From the NCBI GenBank assembly GCA_023411115.1, contig JAEYPF010000001.1:1-64000 (forward strand): a stretch of 64,000 nt of DNA, read 5' to 3'. The notes under the pieces are model-generated. The model made no database searches. It was given only the letters and a program-made list of their open reading frames with translations, and was not told where the DNA came from. Shown piece by piece: positions 1 through 9,208 of this stretch. The position numbers were made by a program, and so were the translations under genes. How positions within the stretch are numbered: the stretch's first letter is position 1; every line of letters begins with the position of its first letter. This stretch comes from Methanobacteriota archaeon (GTDB lineage Archaea; Methanobacteriota; Methanobacteria; Methanobacteriales; Methanobacteriaceae).

Positions 1-1780
1 TGTTTTTTTGGGCTGAAATGTGGATTTTAGGGGGTTCATTCAGCTTTTTGAATTTAATGGCATTTCCAATTAAATTCTGGAATAACTGGATCATCTGTCT
101 TTTATCAGCCACTATTTTAGGTAGGTTGTCATAAATAATTTCAGCTTTATTTTCTTTTATAGATGCATAAAGATTGGAAATGGCGTTTTCAAGTATTTCT
201 TCTGTATCACTTAGTTCAAATTCTTTTCCTTTAGTTGCCACCCTCGAATAATTTAATAAATCATTAATCAGGGCTTGCATTCTTTTTGCTGCATCTACAA
301 TGTATTCAATAAATTCATCAGCATCAGAATCTAATTTATCCTTATAACGGCGTTCAAGTATCTGTGTAAAACTTGTAATGGTTCGAAGGGGCTCCTGCAA
401 ATCATGGGAGGATACATAAGCAAACTGCTGTAATTCCTCATTCGACCGTTTTAATTCATATATAAGTGCTTTAAGATCTTTTTCGCTTTTTTTGAGCTTA
501 TTTTCTGTAATCGTTCTTTCTTCAAGTTCTCTTTGAAGGCGTTTATTTGTTTTGTTTAATTCTTGTGTTCTTCTTTTTACAGTTGATTCAAGCTCATTTT
601 TCGCTTCCCAAAGAGCATATTCAATTTCTTTACGATCTGTAATGTCCTGCTCTACACATATGACTTTCAAAGGATGTCCGGCAAAGTCTGTGACTACCTC
701 TCCGCAGCACGAAATTATGCGAATATCTCCATCTTGACGGCGTATTGCAACTTCATATTTGAAGGGATTACGCTCTCTAAGCGCTTTTTCAATGTTGTCA
801 TTCACGATATCCTGATATTCAGGGAGTATCATATTTAGCACAGTTTCATATTTTGCTAGATGGCCAGGATTAAGCCCATAAATTCTGTATAATCCTTCAG
901 AAAGTGTTGTTACATTATTTTGAATATCCCATTCCCAGTTGCCAATGTTACCTATCCTCTGGGCCTCTTGAAGTCGATTATAATTCTTTTCTAATGCCTG
1001 TTTTATGTGTACAGGTTCTGTAAGATCATGTATTATCGAAATTGTACCAATATAATTACCTCTATTATCTTTAAAAGCACGAATTGAAGATTCGATATAG
1101 ATCTCCTCTCCATTCTTTTTGGTACTTAGATTTTTCCCATGCCAGTTTCCAATAATTTTCAGTTGCTGATAAGCATTTTTTTTATCATTTAGGTTCAGCC
1201 AGCGATAATTAACAACGTCAGCAAATATCTTACCCTCAACTTCTTCAAATTTAAAACCATATAAATCTTCTGCCCCTTTATTCCAGTATGTGATACAATT
1301 TTCAGTATCAACTGCAATTACAGCGTCTCTTACATGGGATAATATATCTGCTTGAATCATGATTTGATTTTCTGCCTCTTTTTGCTTTGTAATATCGATA
1401 CTGGCAGTTACAAACATTCTATTTAAGAAAAATGCAGATATTGAGAAGTATTTATCCTGTGATTCAAAATACATTTCAAATTTTTTACTTTTTTCTGTAC
1501 CAATAATTTCATTAGCAGCATCTAGATATTTCGCTATAGCTTCTTGGGATTTATATATTTCACTAGCACGTTTACCATTGATTTTTTCTCTTGCTACGAT
1601 TGAATTAAGCGTAGAAGATGGATTTATGTATTTAAAAATGAGATCAGTAACTTTATCCTCTTTATCGCGTACCAGATCATAGATATGTATTTCTTCCTGC
1701 GATTTTTCAAATATATTTATATATTCTGTTCCAGATAATGAAAATAGGCTTCTTAGTTCCATTTTATTCATCCTGTTCAT
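1..1780 (-). CDS. PAS-domain sensor histidine kinase (C-terminus cut by window edge)
   Basis: The reading frame is open from an ATG at 1780 (in-frame alternatives at 1771 and 1762) to base 1, so about 593 codons are visible and the C-terminus lies outside. The N-terminal 130 residues are a PAS-like domain ending in ITKQKEAE. Two more PAS/PAC segments follow (about 135-255 and 260-385), then a helical linker and a dimerisation/phosphoacceptor domain with the H-box SSHDLQEPLR (His about 459). The start of the ATPase domain with an N-box (LFQNLIGNAIKFKK) is visible near the edge. No membrane segment is seen, so it is probably a cytosolic sensor that autophosphorylates on His. The H-box region closely resembles the kinase at 52254-53930, and the N-terminal PAS resembles the PAS-only protein at 36623. 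The signal sensed is unknown. Confidence 0.9.
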   Translation of the reverse strand, partial: MNRMNKMELRSLFSLSGTEYINIFEKSQEEIHIYDLVRDKEDKVTDLIFKYINPSSTLNSIVAREKINGKRASEIYKSQEAIAKYLDAANEIIGTEKSKKFEMYFESQDKYFSISAFFLNRMFVTASIDITKQKEAENQIMIQADILSHVRDAVIAVDTENCITYWNKGAEDLYGFKFEEVEGKIFADVVNYRWLNLNDKKNAYQQLKIIGNWHGKNLSTKKNGEEIYIESSIRAFKDNRGNYIGTISIIHDLTEPVHIKQALEKNYNRLQEAQRIGNIGNWEWDIQNNVTTLSEGLYRIYGLNPGHLAKYETVLNMILPEYQDIVNDNIEKALRERNPFKYEVAIRRQDGDIRIISCCGEVVTDFAGHPLKVICVEQDITDRKEIEYALWEAKNELESTVKRRTQELNKTNKRLQRELEERTITENKLKKSEKDLKALIYELKRSNEELQQFAYVSSHDLQEPLRTITSFTQILERRYKDKLDSDADEFIEYIVDAAKRMQALINDLLNYSRVATKGKEFELSDTEEILENAISNLYASIKENKAEIIYDNLPKIVADKRQMIQLFQNLIGNAIKFKKLNEPPKIHISAQKN

Positions 1781-2165
1781 TATTTCAAATTAAAAAATTA
1801 ATAAGAATATAGTTACTATTTGTATGGTTCTCATTATTATGTTTTATTATTTAATTATGAGAAAATTTTTAAAATTAAATTAAATATATCTGTAAAAAAG
1901 CCATTAAATGAATATTTATAGTCTTATTAACGAAATTAAAATAAATAAATATATTTCAACGAATTATTTTTAATTTTAATTGATTAATAGGATTAAAAAA
2001 ATGAAAGTAGAGGTTAATTACAAAAATTATTTTTTTCTTGGTATTACCACCTGTAATCAGCAATAATATAGCTAAAACAAACCATGAGTTAGAGATTCCC
2101 GTATGTATTAATTCAATGAAATATAGTAAGGCTGTATTATATTAGTATTCTAATGGTAGAACCTA
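1781..2165. other. intergenic, promoter region only
   Basis: This stretch is very AT-rich and lies between the start of the minus-strand kinase and the 3' end of the minus-strand metallo-beta-lactamase-fold gene. I see no credible ORF, tRNA-like fold or long repeat. It presumably holds the kinase promoter, but no single TATA box stands out against the AT background. Confidence 0.4.
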
Positions 2166-3038
2166 CTAAAACTCCATTAACTTTTCATGACCACAGAGCA
2201 CTTCAACCTGCGGATACATCTCTTTAAATTCAATTATTTTATCAAGTGATCCCTGATTAATTTTTACATCTTCAGTATAACTACTTGGCCCTGCCCCTGT
2301 CTCAAAACTCGACTTAATAAAACAAACATCTCCTGCAATCAAAATGGGATCTTTTTCAGCGTTGATTAAAAAAGAAACATGTCCTTTAGTATGTCCTGGA
2401 GTGGATATTGCCCAAAAAGATCCATCACCAAAAATATCAACACACTTTCCTAAGGGATTCATATAGGGAGCATCTTTAAAATTAATTTCATACAGCTTTT
2501 TTAAACCTTTTAAGTAATTACCATAGAAAAATGGTTTGTATTCATGGTATTTTTCACCCCTGCCTACTATATATGGAATATTTTTAGGCAATTCACGTGT
2601 CCCTGCCATGTGATCTGAATGAAGGTGGGTAAAAAAGACACCATTTAATTTAATTCCATATTCTTTAATGTGATAGCCAATATTTTGATTTTTTTCCTGT
2701 TCATATTCATCTACGAAAATTTTGGCTTTTATAAATAGTTTTGCAAGTAATCCTTTCATATTTCCATGGGGATCATCATGATATGAACCATCCAAGCCGG
2801 TATCTATTAGATAATCTCCAAATTTCTCATGATGTATCCAGTGAGCAACTACTGGAACTTTTAAAAATTTATCCTCGATAATCCCTGCTTTTGGATGATC
2901 TGGATTTATAGCACCAACTTTAGATATTATTACGTGCCCTGTCACAAAACTTTTAAGGGTTATGGGACATGGATTTTCAAATACTTCGTTCCAGCTTATT
3001 TTGGCGGTATTTTTGGTTTCGTATGGTTCTTTTTTCAT
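2166..3038 (-). CDS. metallo-beta-lactamase-fold hydrolase (lactonase-like)
   Basis: The 290-residue protein carries the metal-binding signature HLHSDH at about 138-143, a later His in STPGHTKGH, the bridging Asp in AGDVCF and a C-terminal CGHEKLM His. Together these give the full dinuclear zinc site of the family. The arrangement resembles N-acyl-homoserine lactonase/AttM-like members, which hydrolyse lactones or other esters, but the substrate cannot be read from sequence. There is no signal peptide, so it is likely cytosolic. It is a single gene, separated by 115 bp from the transporter start-side neighbour at 3154, and co-transcription with that gene is possible but not shown. Confidence 0.85.
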   Translation of the reverse strand: MKKEPYETKNTAKISWNEVFENPCPITLKSFVTGHVIISKVGAINPDHPKAGIIEDKFLKVPVVAHWIHHEKFGDYLIDTGLDGSYHDDPHGNMKGLLAKLFIKAKIFVDEYEQEKNQNIGYHIKEYGIKLNGVFFTHLHSDHMAGTRELPKNIPYIVGRGEKYHEYKPFFYGNYLKGLKKLYEINFKDAPYMNPLGKCVDIFGDGSFWAISTPGHTKGHVSFLINAEKDPILIAGDVCFIKSSFETGAGPSSYTEDVKINQGSLDKIIEFKEMYPQVEVLCGHEKLMEF

Positions 3039-3153
3039 AATAAAAACCAGAATTCAGTAATTCATTTGCAATTTTAATATGATGAGTTGTATTTATTAAA
3101 ATTTTGAAATTTCATTAAAAAATAGAAAAAGTTGGAATAAAGTTATTCCGAAT

Positions 3154-4752
3154 CTAGTTTATTCCATTAAAGCACTTGTCTATATGTTCTTTACTTGGTG
3201 GTTTAGTGATTAAACATACCACAATAGTTACAATTGCTGCTACAGGAAGGCCTATGATAATAGGGTCTATATTAGGCCATGGACTTGCAGTTATAAGAAC
3301 TGGTTGGCCTGTAAGTGCCTGACAGATACCAATTGCGGAAGCTGATTTTTTGTACTGGAATATTAACCAGAAGAAGCTGGCAAAAGTTCCAGATACGAGT
3401 CCTGCAATAACTCCTACTTTTGTAGCTTTTTTCCAGTAAAGGGCAGCAGCATAAATTGAAAGGAACGCGGCTGCGGTTATTCCAAACCATATGGCTGTTC
3501 CTACAGCCACTATGCTTCCTGGAAGGATAAATCCTAGAATCACAGCTATTATAACAGCTATTACAATACCTATACGGGCCACCATAACTGAAGATCCTTT
3601 TTTCTTATTAGTTACGGTTTCATAAATATCCCTTCCAAGAGCAGTTCCCTGTACGTGAAATTGTGCAGAAAGTGTGGACATCGCTGCTGAAAGCAGCACA
3701 ATCATAAACACGTATGCAAACCATAGAGGCATGGCAGCGCTGATAAATGTGGGTATAACTGAATCAAGGTTACCGCCTGCGGCTTGAACAGCTGTCATTC
3801 CTGTAGTCTGGAAGAAATAAACATTGGATAATGATCCTACGATGTAAGCTGCAAATGTAGTCATGAATATGAAAAGACCACCTATAGCTACAGCCCGGTT
3901 TAGTTCTTTGTTGGATTTAACAGTCATGAATCTTACTGCAAGTTGTGGCTGCGATAAGACACCTATACCGACACCTAAAATAAGGCTTGAAATCAGAGTC
4001 CACCAGAATGGGCTTCCCAGCGCAGGCATGGACGTCCAGCCTGTAAACCCTGTACTCGTAGCATTAGCCGTAGCACTAGCCGGTACAACATTAACCAAAT
4101 TAGTAAGAGCTTGATTACCTCCAGTAACTCCTCCTGTAAGCCAGTAGATTGCAATCAATAGGATAAGCATCCCAAAGAACATGATGGTTCCCTGCAAGGC
4201 ATCAGTATACATAACGCCTCTTATACCTCCGAAAATAACATATACTGCTACAATAATGGCCATTGCAACTAAAGCTATATTATAATCGATTTGAAGGGTG
4301 GTTTCCACAAATCTGGCCATTCCAATTAAAACTGCTGCTGCATATAATGGCATTCCAACAAATATCACAGCACCTGAGAAGTACTGGATAAATCTGCTGT
4401 TAAAACGACGTGAAAGAAACTCCGGAAATGTAAGGGCATTTAGGTTATGCCCCATTTTTCTGGTACGTTTTCCAAAGAATACAAACGCTATAAAAATCCC
4501 TATAATGATATTTAAAAATACAAGCCATAAAATTCCCATACCATAATTGGCAGCTACACCGCCAAATCCCACGATTGCAGCGGTACTGATGAACGTTGCA
4601 CCGTAACTGAGGGCCATGATGTAGGGGTGGGTTGTTCTTCCTGCAACCATGTAATCATCTGCGCTTTTAGTTCTTTTCCAGGCTATATAGCCCACATATC
4701 CTACCATGATAAGATAAATCAGTACTACAATGATCAATGCAAGTAAATCCAA
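3154..4752 (-). CDS. sodium:solute symporter (SSS) family transporter
   Basis: The 532-residue protein is almost entirely hydrophobic and shows about 13 predicted membrane helices. The SSS-type motif GGIRGVMYTDALQG is in the middle of the protein. The family couples Na+ entry to uptake of organic solutes such as amino acids, proline, pantothenate or short-chain acids. The substrate here cannot be decided. An AGGAGG-type ribosome site lies just upstream of the ATG at 4752 (plus-strand cctcc at 4769-4773). The gene stands alone after a long upstream gap. Confidence 0.9.
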   Translation of the reverse strand: MDLLALIIVVLIYLIMVGYVGYIAWKRTKSADDYMVAGRTTHPYIMALSYGATFISTAAIVGFGGVAANYGMGILWLVFLNIIIGIFIAFVFFGKRTRKMGHNLNALTFPEFLSRRFNSRFIQYFSGAVIFVGMPLYAAAVLIGMARFVETTLQIDYNIALVAMAIIVAVYVIFGGIRGVMYTDALQGTIMFFGMLILLIAIYWLTGGVTGGNQALTNLVNVVPASATANATSTGFTGWTSMPALGSPFWWTLISSLILGVGIGVLSQPQLAVRFMTVKSNKELNRAVAIGGLFIFMTTFAAYIVGSLSNVYFFQTTGMTAVQAAGGNLDSVIPTFISAAMPLWFAYVFMIVLLSAAMSTLSAQFHVQGTALGRDIYETVTNKKKGSSVMVARIGIVIAVIIAVILGFILPGSIVAVGTAIWFGITAAAFLSIYAAALYWKKATKVGVIAGLVSGTFASFFWLIFQYKKSASAIGICQALTGQPVLITASPWPNIDPIIIGLPVAAIVTIVVCLITKPPSKEHIDKCFNGIN

Positions 4753-5410
4753 TTAATAACCTCCTTTTTGTTTGTCTAAATTTAATTTAATCAGTAGTGA
4801 TGATAATTCACTGAAATTATGAAGATATTAAAAATATACATGAAAAATATGGATATTTTTGCTCTTAATAATTGCTATTAATTTTATTGGTATATAAAAA
4901 CAGTTATAATTATTTAAATCTTATTTCAATTTGCTAAATACCATAACTTACGAATATTCTATTTTAAGCTATAAGGTTAAACAAATACTTAAAATTCAGC
5001 AGATAAGATATGTCAATAAACATAGTAATGGGATGTTACTATGCAAAAGTTTACTTTGAAAATAATGGCAAGTTTTATAACTTCCTATAGTTTAAATGAA
5101 TTTTTAGGTTATAGTCATCATTCAATAGTTAACGAGTAATTCAGTTTAAATGAAGTATTTTAGAGTATTTGAAAGTAATTTCAGAAAAATTTTGTATTCA
5201 ATATTATAAAAAGGGCTGTAAAATATCTTATATTTTGCATAGTAAATTATGAAATTTGGAATAATATTCAACAGGAAAAATATATTATATTAATGTAAAA
5301 ATAGAGTTAAATCATAGATTTTATTTACTTTATTACATTAGATTAAACTATATGGATTGTGGAAATTCACTTTAAAATTTCATTAATCAAGTACATTATC
5401 AGGGGATAAG
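4753..5410. other. long AT-rich intergenic region between divergent genes
   Basis: This gap of about 650 bp separates the minus-strand symporter from the plus-strand ligase. It must hold both promoters. Only short reading frames (under 20 codons) are present, and I see no conserved ncRNA fold or repeat. The length is unusual for this compact window, so an unrecognised small RNA or leader is possible but unsupported. Confidence 0.4.
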
Positions 5411-6718
5411 ATGATCTGGAATGAAGAAGCAGAGTGTATGGCAGAAGACGATAAAGAAGCATTACAACTTGAAAGACTACAAAATGCAGTAAAAAGAGCA
5501 TATGAAAACGTTCCATATTACAGAAAACGTTTTGATAGATTGGGCATTAAGCCAGAGGATATACAAACCATTAAAGACATTGAAAAGCTGCCTTTTACTA
5601 CTAAAGATGATTTAAGGGAAGCGTATCCATTTGGAATGTTTGCAGTCCCTCGAAAAGAGATCGTGGAGGTACATACATCCTCAGGAACTACTGGGAAACC
5701 TACTGTGTCAGGATATACAAAAAAAGATATTGAAATCTGGTCTGAAGTCATGGCAAGAGGCTTAACCATGTTTGGTGCTACTGAAGATGATATTATCCAG
5801 AATACTCATGGATATGGTCTTTTTACAGGGGGTTTTGGAGTTCATTATGGTGCCCAGAACATTGGGGCAACGGTAATTCCTATTTCAACAGGCCAGACAA
5901 AAAGACAGATTGAGATAATGAAAGATTTTGGGACGAATATAGTAATTTTTACACCTTCTTATGGGCTTTATATTGCAGAAGTTGCCAATGATGAAGGTTT
6001 GAACCCTGAAGACTTAAATTTAAAGGCCATAGGTTTTGGAGCAGAAATGTGGACCGAAGAAATGCGTCAGGAAATCCAAAAAAGATTCAATGCTCCAGCT
6101 TTCAACATTTATGGTTTAACTGAGATAATGGGTCCGGGAGTGGCTCTGGAATGTCAGGAACAGGATGGATTGCATGTTATGGAGGACCATTTTTATCCAG
6201 AAATAATTGATTCAAGCACTCAGAAAACAGTACCTGAAGGTGAGAGGGGAGAACTCGTCTTAACTACTTTAACCAGACACGGCATGCCTATAATTCGTTT
6301 TAGAACTAAAGACATTACAGCCTTAAGAAGAAAGAAATGTGAATGTGGAAGAACACTTGTTAAGATGGACAGGATTACTGGACGTGCTGATGACATGCTG
6401 AAAGTTAAGGGAGTGGCAGTATTCCCATCACAGATTGAAAAAGCTCTTTTAAAAATTGAGGGTCTCGAGCCCCACTACCAGATCATCGTCACACGACCTC
6501 ACCATATGGATGAAATGGAGGTACAGGTTGAAGCTTCTCCAGAACTTTTTTCTGATGAAGTTAAGGAGTTAGTAGCTATAAAAAGACGTATTGAAGATTA
6601 TATACACAATGAGATTGGTTTAAGGGTTAAAGTAACGCTTGTTGAGCCTAAAACATTGCCAAGAAGTGAAGGAAAAGCTGTAAGGGTTATAGACAAAAGG
6701 AAATTCAATGACAAGTGA
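5411..6718 (+). CDS. phenylacetate-CoA ligase / coenzyme F390 synthetase-like adenylate-forming enzyme
   Basis: The 435-residue protein has the adenylate-forming P-loop TSSGTTGKPT near residue 89, the YGLTEIMGPG acyl-adenylate motif and the C-terminal PaaK-type domain. In methanogens this family includes coenzyme F390 synthetase, which adenylylates F420, as well as aryl-CoA ligases that activate phenylacetate or indoleacetate. The sequence does not separate the two. The start ATG follows an SD-like AGGGGAT. The next gene is an ACT-domain protein 9 bp downstream, a pairing often seen with aryl-acid CoA ligases, and iorAB in the same window would produce aryl-acetyl-CoA. An aryl-CoA role is therefore at least as likely as F390 synthesis. 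Confidence 0.85.
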   Translation: MIWNEEAECMAEDDKEALQLERLQNAVKRAYENVPYYRKRFDRLGIKPEDIQTIKDIEKLPFTTKDDLREAYPFGMFAVPRKEIVEVHTSSGTTGKPTVSGYTKKDIEIWSEVMARGLTMFGATEDDIIQNTHGYGLFTGGFGVHYGAQNIGATVIPISTGQTKRQIEIMKDFGTNIVIFTPSYGLYIAEVANDEGLNPEDLNLKAIGFGAEMWTEEMRQEIQKRFNAPAFNIYGLTEIMGPGVALECQEQDGLHVMEDHFYPEIIDSSTQKTVPEGERGELVLTTLTRHGMPIIRFRTKDITALRRKKCECGRTLVKMDRITGRADDMLKVKGVAVFPSQIEKALLKIEGLEPHYQIIVTRPHHMDEMEVQVEASPELFSDEVKELVAIKRRIEDYIHNEIGLRVKVTLVEPKTLPRSEGKAVRVIDKRKFNDK

Positions 6719-6727
6719 GGGAATTAA

Positions 6728-7159
6728 ATGAAAATAAAACAGTTGTCCATATTTTTGGAAAATAGGAAAGGAAGAATGCGGAAAGCTCTGGACGTGCTCG
6801 AAAATGGAGGGGTCAACATAAGGGCTCTTTCAATCGCTGACACTTCAGATTTTGGAATTTTAAGGCTGATAGTTCCAGAACCTGAAGAAACCAAAAAATT
6901 ACTGGAAGACAACAATTTTTTAGTTAAAATTGGGGAAGTAATTGCAGTTAGAATGGAGGATGAACCTGGAAGTCTGGGTAAAATCCTTGGAATTCTAGAT
7001 GACAACGATATAAATCTTGAATATCTATATGCATTTGTGGAAGAAAAAGAAAACAGAGCTATTGTTTTGCTGCACCCTGAAAATATTGATGAAGGGATTG
7101 AAGCGCTGCAGAATGGTGGGGCTGCGGTTATTTCTGCAGATGAGATTTATGGTTTGTAA
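6728..7159 (+). CDS. tandem ACT-domain amino-acid-binding protein
   Basis: The 143-residue protein consists of two ACT domains. The first begins KQLSIFLENRKGRMRKALDVL and the second begins VIAVRMEDEPGSLGKILGIL, with the typical D/E-x-PG-x-L ligand-binding turn. No catalytic domain is attached. ACT pairs bind amino acids and regulate enzymes allosterically. It starts 9 bp after the ligase stop, with GAGGGAATTAA as ribosome site, so the two form an operon. It may sense an aromatic or branched amino acid for the ligase, which is inference from context. Confidence 0.85.
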   Translation: MKIKQLSIFLENRKGRMRKALDVLENGGVNIRALSIADTSDFGILRLIVPEPEETKKLLEDNNFLVKIGEVIAVRMEDEPGSLGKILGILDDNDINLEYLYAFVEEKENRAIVLLHPENIDEGIEALQNGGAAVISADEIYGL

Positions 7160-7200
7160 TCCCTTTTTCTTTTAATCTTAAAGCAAATTAATTTTATACT

Positions 7201-7314
7201 TTATTTTTTGTGGTCATTCGAAGCTTTTAAACTGTTCTTTACGGTATTTGCAGCGCTTTCTAAAATCAGTATCAAAGCCATAACGAACACAGGAAGAATT
7301 TTTTTAATTTCCAT
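7201..7314 (-). CDS. 37-residue single-pass membrane peptide
   Basis: A short frame starts MEIKKILPVFVMALILILES and ends in a polar tail NSLKASNDHKK. The first half is one hydrophobic helix, so this is either a tiny membrane protein or an exported peptide. A purine-rich SD-like AAAGGAAATGAGG precedes the ATG. It lies 4 bp after the stop of the 51-residue ORF at 7319-7474 on the same strand, and both follow the exported protein at 7497. The tight packing suggests a three-gene transcript. I do not recognise a family. Confidence 0.45.
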   Translation of the reverse strand: MEIKKILPVFVMALILILESAANTVKNSLKASNDHKK

Positions 7315-7318
7315 TGCC

Positions 7319-7474
7319 TCATTTCCTTTTATTTTTTAATTTAAGACGGGGCTTTCTTTTTTTGTCTTTAGGTCTATTTTCTTGCTCCAAAAGAATTTCT
7401 TCAGTATATAATGGCACTTCTGCTGGAATTAAATGAATATACTTTATAAATGAGCGCAATAAACGTTTTATCAT
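7319..7474 (-). CDS. 51-residue basic small protein
   Basis: Starting from the ATG at 7474, which has CAGGT as ribosome site 7 nt upstream, the frame gives a 51-residue protein with a very basic C-terminus (RPKDKKRKPRLKLKNKRK). A longer frame to 7528 overlaps the upstream gene and is less likely. It sits 22 bp after the exported protein gene and 4 bp before the 37-residue membrane peptide, all on the minus strand. No family is recognised. The basic tail could bind nucleic acid or membrane surface, but that is speculation. Confidence 0.4.
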   Translation of the reverse strand: MIKRLLRSFIKYIHLIPAEVPLYTEEILLEQENRPKDKKRKPRLKLKNKRK

Positions 7475-7496
7475 ATTTAAACCTGATAGATTGAAA

Positions 7497-7886
7497 TTAC
7501 ATAACCACAAGTGTAGTATAACTCTCACTGGGATGTAAATACTTATTTCCCATAAATTTCACATGTATTGTATAGTTTCCTGGAGCTAAATTATTAGTAT
7601 CTATATTTATTGAGGCATTGCCCTCCCAAAAACTTATTTTTTCAATTTTATTAAGTATTTCTTCACCCTTACTGTCGGAAACTGCAAAATATAAATATTC
7701 AGCATCAATATCGGTCCATCCAGAACCGTTGTTTAATTGTCCACATGCAGTTATAGCTGCTTTATCCCCATGTTTCACATAAACATTCTCTATTTCAGTT
7801 ATCCTCGTTTCTGCAGCTACAGGACATATTGGTGCCGAAGCAAATGCCATAAAAAATACCAGTGATGCTATCTTTGCATATTTCAT
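7497..7886 (-). CDS. exported Ig-like domain protein
   Basis: The 129-residue protein has a clear signal peptide (MKYAKIASLVFFMAFASAP, cleavage near VAA-ET at about 25). A beta-rich domain follows, ending in GNYTIHVKFMGNKYL, resembling bacterial/archaeal Ig-like or macroglobulin-like repeats that adopt a beta-sandwich on the cell surface. There is no membrane anchor after the signal. It is transcribed divergently from the chagasin-like gene at 7985 across a 98-bp spacer with a shared TATA/palindrome, and two small ORFs follow it. The function is not known. Confidence 0.6.
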   Translation of the reverse strand: MKYAKIASLVFFMAFASAPICPVAAETRITEIENVYVKHGDKAAITACGQLNNGSGWTDIDAEYLYFAVSDSKGEEILNKIEKISFWEGNASINIDTNNLAPGNYTIHVKFMGNKYLHPSESYTTLVVM

Positions 7887-7926
7887 GTATTTCGCCTGTT
7901 AAGTCTACACTAATTTATAGATAACT

Positions 7927-7960
7927 TTATATATATAAACTTTTACATTTTAATGTAAAA
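7927..7960. promoter_or_regulatory. divergent promoter with TATA element and perfect inverted repeat
   Basis: The spacer between the two exported-protein genes holds a TATA element (TTATATATATAAAC, 7927-7940) followed at once by a perfect 9-bp inverted repeat, TTTTACATT-tt-AATGTAAAA (7941-7960). The repeat sits where the plus-strand transcript should begin, about 25 bp past the TATA box, so it looks like an operator for a dimeric repressor. The strand-symmetric TATA could serve both directions. Confidence 0.5.
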
Positions 7961-7984
7961 TGAAAAACATGGCGGTAGAAAAAA

Positions 7985-8395
7985 ATGAAAAGTCTAAAAA
8001 TAGCTTCAATGTTTATTCTGGTTGTATTTTCATTAAGTATGGCTTCTGCAGCATTTGCAGCAGATAATTGTGTAGCACAAAACAGCAGTATAGAAGAAAA
8101 GCAGTTAACAGTAAAAGTAGATGAAAAATTCAAGATAAAACTGGAGAGTAATCCAAGTACAGGTTACGTATGGATTCCTGAATTAGATTCAGATCTTTTA
8201 AAGCTTGTCAAAAGTAAATATATCCCACCAAAGAACATAAACGAAAGCAACATGGCTGGAGAACCAGGAACTCAAAAATTTGTATTTAAAGCGTTAAAAT
8301 CTGGTGAAACAGATATAACTATGAAATATGTTAGGCCATGGGAAAACTGTATTCCTGCTAAACAGATTGTTTACCACGTAAAAATCACGGAATAA
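7985..8395 (+). CDS. chagasin-family (I42) cysteine protease inhibitor, exported
   Basis: The 136-residue protein has a signal peptide ending in AAFA-AD (about residue 25). The three inhibitor loops of the chagasin/I42 family then follow in order: NPSTGYVW (BC loop), a Gly-rich MAGEPGTQ segment (DE loop) and VRPWE (FG loop). These loops plug the active site of papain-like proteases. Export suggests that it protects the cell surface or regulates an extracellular or pseudomurein-layer protease. No papain-like protease is in the window. A single Cys is in the mature N-terminus (DNCVAQ) and another is near the FG loop (ENC), which could pair. Confidence 0.85.
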   Translation: MKSLKIASMFILVVFSLSMASAAFAADNCVAQNSSIEEKQLTVKVDEKFKIKLESNPSTGYVWIPELDSDLLKLVKSKYIPPKNINESNMAGEPGTQKFVFKALKSGETDITMKYVRPWENCIPAKQIVYHVKITE

Positions 8396-8499
8396 ACTAT
8401 ATGTTCTTATTTTTTCTATTTTTTTAGATATTGAAACTATTAAATAAGTAATCAAACATTTTTTAGATTTGTAAATTAAAAAGAAAATGGAAGAATTTT

Positions 8500-8919
8500 T
8501 CATTCATCCATGATTATATTACCAGTATAGGCATCCACATACAGTGAACCGTATTTAACATCTCCTTTCTCAAATTCAAGCGGCACATCCCATACCCATG
8601 TATGGAGTTTATTTTGAGTCCATTTGAAAAGTATTGGGGTACCATGAGCTTTTGCAGGGAATCCCATATCTGCAGAAGAATCAATAGCTATTTGTTGGGC
8701 TTGTGTTGCAGTTATATTCACTTTTGGTGTTTCATTTTTCTTTGTACTGTTATGGCTTGTTTGGTTGTGAATTACGTTGGTGTTATTTGTGGTGTTGGTA
8801 ATGCTTGTGTTATTGGTACTTACAGTTTGATTTGAGTTGCTAGGGTTTGCTAGTACATAGACGGCTCCAATAATGACTAAAAGTACAACTACAATCAAAA
8901 CAATCATTTTATTGTCCAT
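8500..8919 (-). CDS. PepSY-domain membrane-anchored protein
   Basis: The 139-residue protein has an N-terminal membrane anchor (residues 4-24), a Thr/Asn/Ser-rich linker with many N-x-T/S sequons (about 27-68), and a C-terminal PepSY-like domain beginning ITATQAQQIA and ending SLYVDAYTGNIIMDE. PepSY domains act as inhibitors or propeptides of proteases. The linker would be glycosylated outside the cell. A strong AGGAGG-type site precedes the ATG at 8919. It is convergent with the chagasin-like gene, and two predicted protease-inhibitory proteins side by side may be meaningful. Confidence 0.7.
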   Translation of the reverse strand: MDNKMIVLIVVVLLVIIGAVYVLANPSNSNQTVSTNNTSITNTTNNTNVIHNQTSHNSTKKNETPKVNITATQAQQIAIDSSADMGFPAKAHGTPILFKWTQNKLHTWVWDVPLEFEKGDVKYGSLYVDAYTGNIIMDE

Positions 8920-9208
8920 TTTTTTCTACCTCCTTTTTGCTTTACAATCGTTGAAAAATAGATTTTGGCTTGATGGGGCACATCTAAATAGTAAATCGAG
9001 GTGAAAAGATTCCATCAACACTGATAATAATGAATATCGTGCTTAGTTTGTAATGTCTTATGGATGTTTTATAGTATTTAAAATTACCTAAAATAAGATT
9101 TATGGTTTGTATGGGTAATAATACCAATTAGGCCATATTAAAACCTGTTTAAACGAAATTGAACAAAAATCAGGTTATTAAGATTTTAATTCAAGTTTTG
9201 AATGATAT

